Origin: Tubulanus polymorphus
Taxonomy: Eukaryota > Nemertea > Palaeonemertea > Tubulaniformes > Tubulanidae
DNA length: 64,000 nt
NCBI RefSeq assembly: GCF_964204645.1
Contig: NC_134031.1
Span: 4,819,001-4,883,000, forward strand
Direction of reading: 5' to 3'
The notes under the pieces are model-generated. The model was given only the letters and a program-made list of their open reading frames with translations, searched no databases and was not told the DNA's origin. Both the position numbers and the translations under genes were made by a program. The first letter of the stretch is position 1, and every line of letters starts with the position of its first letter. Positions 10,175-22,000 of the stretch are shown piece after piece.

Positions 10175-13027
10175 TCAACTACGAGGAATGTCCATAGTGA
10201 GAGCCTGCACGATCCACGGATCACACTTGGAACCCTCGCGAAATTCTTCCTTGGAAAGTTTATCATCTCGATTCTACAAAACAAACACATTCAAATATGA
10301 TTAATGAATGATAAATTTGTAGATTGTTTATGGTTTGTTTGTTGTTTACCAAAATCAAAAGCTTAGCCTAGTCTAGCTAAAACTAGCTTAGCCTAAACTA
10401 GCTTAGCCTGGTCGACCTTGGAACCGCACCCTAAGTTGCACAAATCAAAACTGGTCCATTTTGATTTATACCAGCTAATCTTTGATAAGCTTCAGGTCAT
10501 AATAATGATGAGTGCAACAAGCGAAATTTATAAAGGAAAACAGAAAAAAATGATGATTACACAATATTTTGATCAGTGGCAGTATATAATAAGTAGTATT
10601 TATAAGTTTAGTTTCTGAATTGTCTGAAAAGCTGAGCGAGGAACGCTCATACTTTTTCCAAAAAATAAGTATTGTTTGCCTGTAGTATACTGTTAAATTA
10701 AAAACCGGGTCCTGTACTAAACTAAAGGTTTAGTAGTAGCTACTGCGCAACTGAGACCAGATCTTGAAATAAGGTATAATATATACTCAAGATGCCATAT
10801 ATTTTGAGATAAATCACTGTGTGATGTAGACTTACCGTATCCATCTGAGCAAAAATCTTATTGACACGTTTTTCGGGAGTGTCCTCATCTTTTGGCAAGT
10901 CGAGCATATTTCCAACCATACTATAGATGGCGTCTACAATGTCGATCATTTCCGATTTAGTTATATATCCGTCATTGTCGATATCATACAAGTTGAAAGC
11001 CCCTGAAACGCATAAAGAAGTTGACACACAATAGACTTTCTCACTAAAGATAACTTATTAAAGGTACTGCAGAAGATCCAACTCAATGTGGATCATTTGG
11101 GACCAATGAAATCATCGCGGTTTATGTGAAATCCAGATAAGGCTAATAAAATTAATACCTTGTTTCTCATCTCTGTGAGCTTAAAAACGAACTGATTACA
11201 AATTCTATTGCAGTTTACGCAAAATGACCCAGCCGACTAGGAGAAACAAGGTATCATTTTCTTTAGCCTTAAACATCATATTTTACATATCCATATTACA
11301 TCAAAATCCGGTCATAACCACTGTTATCTAATAAAGAAGCATGACCATTCCATGCAAAATTAATGATTTTTATAAAAATCCTTGTTTGTACCAAGGCTAT
11401 TCATCAAGTATCACAAAAATTGGTAAATTTTGCCAACTTCACATGTATATGGCATATGTACGAGGGCGGTACTTACAATCTAATTTCTCATCTAACGTGC
11501 CTCGTGAAGTAACTGATAACGCCACTATGAACTCTTTAAACGATATATAACCATCCTGAAAAATAAACACGTTCAATAACCATTCAAGCGCAATGACGAC
11601 GATGATGATCACGTTCTAAACCGAATTCAGATGAAAATCGATGAAATCCTTTATTTTTTTTTTCAATAAACAGCAAGCTACGACGTATCGACCTACCCGG
11701 TTAGCGTCGAAAACATTGAACACAAAGTTAGCGAACGTAGTCGGATCACCGTGAGGGAAGAACTGTTGATAGATAGACTGAAACTCCTGAAAACAAACAA
11801 AAAAGAATTAGCAAAACAGTGAAGAGCATTTTTGGCCTGTGCCAAATTAGGACCGGAACAACTGTTCACTCGGGTGCCAAATGGGCCCGACCAAAAACAT
11901 CGGACCAGGCCTGAGCCAAATTTTACCACGGGTCAATTCATTGCCCTCGCTGGGCAATCTGGACAATTCCAGTCTGGGCCAAATCATCTCCACGTGATTG
12001 TGGCTCATGTGAGCACGGCTATAACGTTATGGCCATCTGGAACCAGTACTACAGTTGTGAGAGTCATGAATTTAATTTATTTTCAAGTATATAAACCCAT
12101 TCTTTCCGAGATACTTTCCGGGAATCTGACAGCTGCTCGAAATTGAAATGTAAATGGCTGGAAATTGATCTAGAGTTCACCGTGGTCATTTATAGCTCTC
12201 TCTCTCTCTCTAACCTTCATCAACACTCTACATTGTATTGATATAAAATCTCCCTGTTATACATATATATATATCCCTAACTGTCAAATGAAACGTGATA
12301 GATACAATTATATAATAGTTTGTAGCATTTCGAATCTTGTCTCCGTATTAGTGTTGTTGTGAGTGCCGTTAAACTCAGATATATATACTTTCAGATGTCA
12401 GAAAGATGTACTTCACTGATTGATGAATATTTTTATAGGTGTTTCGGCGCTGAAAATCCGGATTTCATCAGCCGTCCGTGGTAGGCATGATAATACTTAA
12501 CTATGAAATTAGGTCTAAGAATTGGAAATGTAATGAACAGGTTCAATATTTGGGTCTATTTGAACAGGGGCGGATCCAGAGGGGGTGCAGGGGGTGCACC
12601 CCCCTAAAATTTTAGGTGCTTTTGTGTCCTTTTTCAGGCCCCAACTTTTCATAATAGGTTTTTATGAATACACTATAGTGCCAATAAGCTGCCATATCGT
12701 AGGTCTTTAAGTCTATATTTTTTCGAAATTTTCTTGGGGAGTACCCCAAACCCCTGCAGGCTTCGCACCTTCGGTGCTCGTGTGGCGCCAGCTATGAAGT
12801 AGTCGCCCTTCTTTTTGCTGCACTGCCTCTTTGAAGAAATCCTAGATCATCCTTATTGATAGGGTCTCCACATAGTGGTGTGGCAAGTCTTCTGCGATAT
12901 GGGTAGAATCACAGTACAGCGTAAATACCAGATGAACATCCAAGCCAGCATTCTATGTTCTCACATGGTAATTTTTAGTCATACACTATTTCAAGAGACC
13001 TTCACACCATCATTGCATACATTATGA

Positions 13028-13065
<38 letters not shown>

Positions 13066-16000
13066 CTTACGTAAATAGAGTGCGGATTGGATTTCTTCAA
13101 GTCATGTTTAAAGCACATTTTAAAGCATATAATAGCGTATTGTTTACGTTTCGATGTTAATGGCTCGTCCGCCGTCTGCACATATAGAAAACCTGTCACC
13201 TAAAATTAGATCGAAATAACTCGACTCCCAGAAGTCACACGTAATTAGATTATCGACGAAAATTAAATTTCCGCTTATTCGAGGTGAGTAGAGACATGTT
13301 GTTCGTTCGGAATATTTCATACGAACGGTTCACGTCGAGTAGCGTTCAGACGCTTTACTCGTATTCGGAATAAGTTTCAGTTTATCTGCGTATTCTGACG
13401 GCTGCCGGCGCGGCGGTTGTGGAAACGATAACTCCTCGTCTGTATTCCCCGTGAAATTTATCGCTGATAACGCGTAAAATGCCATCGGCGTCGAATAAAA
13501 GGCCGGCAAATAATTCATTCACTTAATTTCCAGTTCTGGCAACTTATATAATTTTCAGCTTTCTTAATGAAGCCTCTTAATATCTGTTTTCGATTGTTAA
13601 ATGGGTTTATAAACTTTTTGTAAAAGTTTGTCTGCATAGATATATACCATGTACATCATATATCTATGTGGAAAAGCTCCTGAAGTACCTATCAAATATT
13701 AATTAGATGTTTGATGTTATATACTTGAATCATCTTCAGGTATACGCCATACGGTATTTGTATCTGTATTGCAGGGCTACCAACCTCTGAAAAGTGTAAA
13801 AAAGTGTACTTTTTTCAGTCACATTACTTCATTGAAATACGAAAGAACATGTTCAATTATTCAGTAATCAACAGTAAGACCCTCGGTAACATCTTTCATA
13901 TCTATTTATGCATCAAAAAAACCAAATCAGTATTTCTCATGATTGAATAGTTACAAAAACTGAAAATCAGAGATTGCGGCCACCTTTTCAGAGAATACGA
14001 ATCAAAAAGACTTTCTTTCTAAATTTCCATTGCAGTCGCACGCGACGAGACCCAGCACAAGACCCAGCGGGGACAAATATACAAACATATGATTTTCCAG
14101 TCAACGGATTACGAGATTATTTGCAAATTACAGGTTTAAATGGTAGACGGATTATCAATTAATCCCCTGCAAGTTGTCGGCCATAGAAAGCGAACTGCCG
14201 TTCTAATGGAATAATAAGCCATAATCACACGGGAGAACTGATTAATTATTTCCATTCTCGCAGCGTGTTTTCCCTTGAATAGCGGACGCACTCCGCGAGT
14301 GACCGCAGTACCTACCACACCCTGATTTAATTAAAGACCACTGAAACCTCGCCGGACCACTCGCCGTTTCATTCACAGCGCGGTCACTGCAGAGGTAGTT
14401 ACCAGTTTTTTCAAAACGCGATATCGGTTAAACGAAGGGACCGAAATCTAATTAGCGAATAAAACCCCGCCGAACGAAGCCCCATTAACCCTCGGCTCAC
14501 ATTTGGGAGCGACGAGGATACGAAATAATTTCGGGCGGCATTCGAGGCCTGAACGTCGAACCAAACCGAAGCCCTCGGAAACTTCGAAAATGCCTTTTCT
14601 ACCGATGAGACCGCGACAAGTGAATTCTATAACGGAACGATTGGCCAGTACGCCTACAGTGGCTAGCGTCGCCGCCCGGCACGACTTCGACGCGCAAAGC
14701 TGTCATATTCAGTTTTTGAAGCTACGCGACGGTCGAGTTCAACCGTTCAAAAACCAACTGCGAAATCCGACCGTTCAGTTCGTGTTCGCGCGAACGAAAT
14801 CAGCTCAATCGGCGCGCGGCGGCAGCATGGATACTACGCAGGCAGAAAACAGCGCGAAATCATCGACGGAAAGCTGGACGCCGGGACTCGCGCGGTATTA
14901 TCTCGGCTATCAAGCGGTCAACTCGGACGAACTGCGGTCGATCGTCGAGCGTTTAACGAAGCCGACCCTGGCAAGTCGCGGCGGTATCGACCTGCGCGAT
15001 AAACGTTACGAATACATTCCGAAACTGCGTCTGAAAACGTTGCCCGTCATCGATGGATTAGAATCGCGGTATCGCGGCGACCGAGCGCCCGCGACGCCGG
15101 AAGCGCTGGACGAGATCGTCAGACGTCTGACGCGACCGACGGCGGCGACGACCGCGCGCGATCGGTCCACGCCGAACCCAAACGATAAACCGACGAAACG
15201 CGTCATCTGATCGGATCGGACGCGACACACGAGACCGCAATGAATAGTAATCACGAAAATACGACTTTTCTCGCGGCGGAATTTCTCTGATTAATATTCA
15301 TCGAGATTTCGTCGCAGCGTTCGAATTTGAATTCGTTTGAATTTCAAATATATCGAAGTTGACGCAGCCGTCGTCAATATTGAGTTGATAAACAGCGACG
15401 AACACTCGATGGATGTGATCTGAGTAGGCGGAGGATTTCATCATCGCTCGCTCGACTTTGTGAACACTCGGACATAAATATCAATTTTTATTCTCGCGCG
15501 TAATCAATTCATATATTGCGCCGCAGTAAATCGATCTCAAGTCAATTTCATCCAGAAACAGCAGACGCCTCGTTAAAAAGATAAGTAAACCGCGTCGACT
15601 GACGACCGACCGGGTGCGAATAATGAATAAATGCAAAGTTTGGGAAGAGAAAAAAGCAAGACGGAACATGTCGGGTAAATACACGAGTGTCGCAGATGTC
15701 ATCAGCGAATTTATGTAAATCGGAATTTTTCCCCTTTCGACGAGGCACAGACTTTTCGACTGTCCTACGAACAAAACATCTACGACGAATCATTGACACT
15801 CGTCGTCAAAGGTTAATACCATAATCGTTATTAAACTGTTATTAAGTATTTATATTTCAACCGAAGTATGTTTATTCTGACGAAAAAAGTTGTGATTATA
15901 AGTAGATTTATGCATATAAATATGTCATATAAACCGTACACAATAACGGTATTTAGAGTCGTTAATGGTTATTCATTGAACGGGAATAAAGATCCGACCA

Positions 16001-19000
16001 GTAGACACCGACTGGTCAATAGCGTAAAGATTATAACCCGCGGCCAGTCGCGTAGCCACGACGTAAACGTTTTCGACCCGGGCCAAATTTTGCCCGTCCC
16101 GCACTAGGCCCGGGGCCAACCGTTCACAGAAGTGCCAAACGGGCCCTTGCCTATTCGACACGGGCAAAATATGGTCCGATGAAAAATACCGGACAAGGCC
16201 TGGGTCAAGTTTGCGTGAATACTAACTGGTTCTGGAAGTGATTCACCATTTCAGTATCAAGCGAGTGAGTCACGTGTGAAAGCGCTCTTCAATTAGGCAC
16301 AGGCCTCCGGTCTGGTCCAGACCGGTTTGACGCGGGCCAAATCATCTCGTTCTCTGGTTGCGATTGTGGCTTTACCATATTACCTTTTAGAGCCAATCTA
16401 ACTATTTTAAGACCGGTCTCACTTATACTTCAATTAGTCATGACTAATGCACGAAAGTGGCCATAACTACTGTTATATAATATCAATGTTATAATAAATT
16501 TTTTGTTTGTTGAATGACACCTAAATTGTTAGTCTTGAATGTTATCTATTATCGAGTCTATTATTTTCGCAGCCAAGATTTCAGCCAAGAAACTGCACTT
16601 CGAATACAACGAAAACTATTTAGGTATGAAGACACGAGACGTGCGCGATTACAATAATGAAGCTCATTTGAAAGAAAGCGGTTTCTATTTGCGCTGTCAG
16701 TCATACGTAGTACAAAAACTGATTTCTATTTGACGGCTGCGAAGACGTTTTCGTTCAATACAACCGAAAAATAGTTCATTCGAGAAAACTAGCTTGATTT
16801 ATGACGACACCGTTCGTACAAAGCCCTCCGTAAAAATCGGGGATAAAACAAATTCTCACATCGTCGCTTACGAACGCAACGCGTCGATTGAACACGAGCC
16901 CTGCAGATTTTAAAAAGCGATCTTTAACTGTGTGTCGATCATAAATTAATGGTTTCTCGGGGACGAGGGAGAGACCCCGACCGAAATTAGTCGCGTGACC
17001 TACACGGATAGGTGTGATAAAGACGTTATTGGTAACTCGGAAGGTGTCAGAGTCGTGACAAATAACATTCACTGAATATATATATTCTATATATACGACT
17101 TATTTTTCTAGAATATATAAACATTATACGACTTTCGGTTGCTAGTCATTCGAGTTGAATGCTGTAGATTTCGATCGTCGTACGGAAAGCTATAAACTTA
17201 CTGTAAGTAATCAATGATTTTCTGTAATGATTGTATAAATCAATTTTTACGTCATTTGCCGACGTTTTTCATTAATCTTTATCGGCAGCGTCATTTCTTC
17301 GGCGGTTGATCGCTTGAAATAGGGTTCGCACGGGTTTCCCAATTTCATTTTCTATATCTTTGCCATACCCAGATTATAGATTTTCAATACCCCTGAGTTA
17401 CGCATCGCCAACCTAGAACAGGCAATGTGTAGGCCCATTCAAAGTAAATAAGTGCCAATTATCAATACCATTGAGACAAGTGTTTTTATTAAGTTTGTTA
17501 TCAAATGTGTAGTGAGACATTTAGGCATGTAGCCTGAAATTCAAAATGCAAAGAAAATTTCAATTTGAGACCATATTCCGATTTTTCAATAACTTCTCCA
17601 TAGCCATAGAGAAAAAAAACAAAATTTCCATAGGTCTTCGACGACCTGGAAAAAAAATCCCATTTTCCAAAACGCCGTCAAAGAACGCCGTCAAAGAAAC
17701 GTTCATTCACAATGAGCGCTCGTTATTGGCAATGCTATTTTAATCGAATTTCATTTCAGCCGATTTCTATCGCTAGCCGCACGTCTAAATGCTTCAAAAT
17801 TGGCTTGTGGCCATTTCTTAATCTTGCGAAATAACGAACGCGCGGCTTGTCGTCGTTGTAAGAAAGCAGCTCAGAGATAAATTTCTCAAATATTTCTCGC
17901 AAGTAACGATGACTTACAGCAAGCCGCGCGGCGCGGCATAAATCATATAGTATTACAATAGAAAATGTAAGCTTTTCATTTGAAGACATCGAGTTTTGTA
18001 GCCAGGCTACGAGACATCGGGTGCCGTCTGCCGTCTTAGTCGTATTAGATACGGATCAATTTCAGCATGTCGAATAATACGCGAACATGTCCATCGCAAG
18101 CCGCCCATATAGTCACAGCGCGCACTATACAGCAGGCTATCTACAGAGCAGTCATTCCTGAATATAGGGAATTTCAGGGGAGAAATTTTCAAATTTCGAG
18201 GAAGCGTCTACATCACTGTCATATCCCAATTACTGTAGACTCTTTCTAAATCGGTACTGTTTTTCTCAGTAAACCATTAATTCAGTGGTTTATTTAGCAA
18301 ATATTTATCCGTTACACTACCTACTATTGGTAATTGCCAAATTGGGTAAAAACAAATCCTCGTCCTGATTTAGGTGGTCTACTGTACAACTACAAACTAG
18401 ACAAAAATTTCTAATAGCCTAATAGTCAAAAAGGCGTTTTGGGTACCTAGTTGGTTCAAATTAAAGGAGTTTCAAATGCCTTTAATTAAGCATTTTCCGT
18501 TTTTAAGGAATTTTTAAGGACGTAGGGATTCTGTATGGTATCAATTCGTACGACGACAGGTTTTTTTCGCACAAATATGATGACAAATTATGATGACAAA
18601 TGCATTATCGTTGAACAAACATCATTCCCAGCCGAAGGTTGAATTACTTCCTGATATTTACAACAAACTGTGTTTCGTCCTCTCTGAATACTGAACGATA
18701 TACCTGGTAATACTACTACGGGTAGTGCCTGTGATGATGCCAATAGATTCTAAATCGGAGAAAATGTTGTAAAGGTCAACGTTCTCCTCCGTTGAGAACG
18801 TCAGCCGGTTAGCGATAAAATCTTCCTTACCTCTTTCCTAAGGAAGCCACTGGGACAATCTTTCATGAAGTCTTTATGCCTACAGGAAAAATGAAAAGAA
18901 TTAAAATCTAACTTGAAACTATAACGTTAGGACCTGGGGGAAAAGAGCCACACTTTCCAGTAATGTTCCAAAAAAGTGAGCCAAAACCTAACGGGTATTG

Positions 19001-22000
19001 ATATTTAAGAAGCATAGCCTTAGAGAGCTGTTTATGGACCCAGGATCACGGAGGGGTGCACCACCAAAATAGGTAGAATACCATATAATTACAAGGGTAC
19101 TCCGAAAGAAAGTTTATTGGGACACATAAATTCATTTTTGAAAATACAGAGAACAAGATTATGAATTTAAACTTTCTTAGGGAATAGTAATTAGTATATT
19201 TCATTGCCCAATGAAATATCCGGGCAACTTGACATTTAAGGGGAGGACACCCTCCCTGGATGCGCCCCCCCCCCCCGGTACCCCATCCAATATTCCGAAT
19301 AAATTGTGTGTTGACTGTGAAATTATCAACGCACGCAAACAGAGAACATAACAATATAAACTGAAAACTAGTTATGAAATAATCGTGACAGACGTGAGCC
19401 TGAATTGAAGGCAGTTGTTAGCAGTGCTACAGTGTTTAATTCATAATCTAATCAAGATGCCAGACATGAGGCGTATAAATTCAATCATCGATGAGTACAG
19501 GTTAGCCGATATGAGAGACGACCGTTTAAACGCTGTTATACTACTCACCATCGCTGTAACTCTTTCTTGTCAACTGCAAATAGAGAAATGTTGAGGAGGT
19601 GATTTCGGATGTTTGGATTAATATAACGACGATGAGCGGGACAATCAAGAGAGGCCACCCGAGAGTACGCCGAGTTTCAACTCGATGTCCTGAGGTCTTC
19701 AAATACTGATCAAAGCCGAATAATATTTCTCAATATAAAATCCATTAGCTGACAGAGAAAATAGGGAAATTCAAGTTTCAACCGTAGGAGCTCTTCACTG
19801 CACTATGGCTTCATTGGTATTGCCATCTTTGACATTGATTGGGCTCTTATGCTACTCCTCAGCCTCGAATTGAAGTGTTTCAGTTTCTATATGATATTTC
19901 ATGTCTTAATTAAAGGCTAACGTGGAACCTCAAAAGCCAAGTGACAGTTGACGCTAATATGACCATTTTGAAACCCAGGGCTGCCGACCTCTGAAAAGTG
20001 CTATCAGTAACAAATTGAATTTTTTTCAGTGACATTTCATTGAAATATGAAAGAAAATGTTGAAATCGGTCATTAATCAACAGTAAGATATATATATATA
20101 TATATATATATATATCTATATAAGTCCGCAGAAGCGCGCGAAGTGCTCCGAGAGATTTGCGCCGCTCAGTGCGACGTACTGAATCATCGGGCGTTTAATG
20201 CGACGACGGTATACGCGGGAAAACGCGTGACAGATATGGGTGATGAAATGATGGCACTATTTCAGCCTATAAAAGCAAACAGACACCGATTAATCAGCGT
20301 TAAAGTTGACAAGGAAAGATTGCATTCGGATACAATCAGCGAAGTCTGCGCCGCATTCCGCATAATCTACTTTGTCGATTTATGCTTGACTGATGACGTC
20401 CTCAGTTCGTTCTTTTACTTGCGATGTTCGAAACTTTCGTACGACGCCAACTTCTGCGTCTTCCTACGTGGATTTCATACCGGGTCCCTACTACAGATCG
20501 GCCCTTCCTGAATATAAGGAGTTTTAAAGGAGAAAACTTCAAGGAAGCGTCTGCATCACTTTCATATTCACTCCTCCTAAACCAGTACTGTTTATCTCGG
20601 TAAACCGTAAATTTGGTGGCTTTGTAAGCAAGTTTTTATCCTTTACGCTAAGTAACCTTGATTTCTAATTTGGTAAATTGGGTAAAAAAAATCCTGGTCT
20701 TAACTGTTCCAATTAAGGTGTTCGTTTTCTGTACAACTACAAACATGTCTAGTCACCATTTCTCAAAATTGAAGGAGTTTTGGGCGTTTTGCTCAAATAA
20801 AAGGAGTTTCAAGCAACTTTGAAACCAATTTCTGTATAGAGGGAGTTTTTAAGGAATCAAGGAGTCATAGGGACCCTGAAATAACTACATAGCAGCAGCA
20901 GCAGCAGTGAGTAAGAGTGAGTAGGAGTAGACCCCTGTTGTGAAATGTTAAAAATAAATATCTCAGATGGCCACGGATCAAATGGATCGCTCTGCTGCTA
21001 CTACCACCGCGCGAGTGAAATCTACAAAAGTTTTTGTAACTCACATTTCGCTCGGAGATAACTAATGTGCTATATAAAAACAAGCCCAGGTTTTTATCGC
21101 AAAACGCATCGAAGAAAAAAAAACTAAACGCGATAGAAAACAAATTCCCAACCCATCTGTCGACCATTTTTTAAAGAAAGTTTCTAAAGATTACGGCACA
21201 CTATCTTCAGCCAATAGCAACTCAGTTTGAAGAGCACAAGTGGAAAGTGGTGTTATAAGTGGACTGGTTTCATCATAGTTGTTTGATTGGTTATCAGTAG
21301 TAAATCAAAGATATATTCCCTACCGATCAGCCATTCCTGGATATAAGTTTTCAAGAAGTTTGAAAAGAGAACATTTCAAATTTCGAGGAAGTGTCTGCAT
21401 CACTTTCATATCTCAATTACGGTAGACTTCTCCTAAATCGGTACTGTTTATTTCGGTAAACCATTAATTTAGCGGTTTTTTAAGCAAATTATTATCCTAT
21501 GCACTAATCTAACTGAGTTTTTAATTTGGAAACTGCCTAATTAGGTAAGAACAAATCCTGGTCCCAAATGTATCAATTTAGAAGTAGGCCTAGCCTACTG
21601 TACAACTATGTACTAGACAAAAATTTCTAATTGCCCATTTCTCAAAATTGAAGGAATTAAACAGGTTTTAAAGGAATTCTGGGCATTTTCTTCAAATGAA
21701 AGGAGTTTCAAGCACCTTTTCAAAAGCATATTCCGTTAAGGAGTTTTTAAGGAATCAAGGAGTCATAGGGACCTGGATACTAGTAATTTCATAGTTTCAT
21801 GCGTATGTTCATACTTTAGAATGAACGGATGTCAAATAGCCCGAGCTCCGTATCAATATTCCGCGCAGCTCTACGCACTAATCAAATAGCCATTTAGACC
21901 GAATTAACATTTGAGTGTTGCCATCGACGCGAATATCATATAGTCATAGAGAGACGTTCGGTACGTCGGATTAATGGTCGAAAAATACCCCGTAAAAACT

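Noticed and set aside
11832-12146. 104-codon frame in the sensor intron
   Set aside because: It is the GGGCCAAAT repeat read in frame; copies elsewhere are not open.
14503-14589. Upstream extension of the intronless gene from a TTG
   Set aside because: There is no ATG in the extension, and the paralogue's N-terminus aligns with the ATG at 14590.
15006-15254. Minus-strand frames opposite the intronless gene
   Set aside because: Arg-rich shadow frames produced by the GC-rich coding strand.
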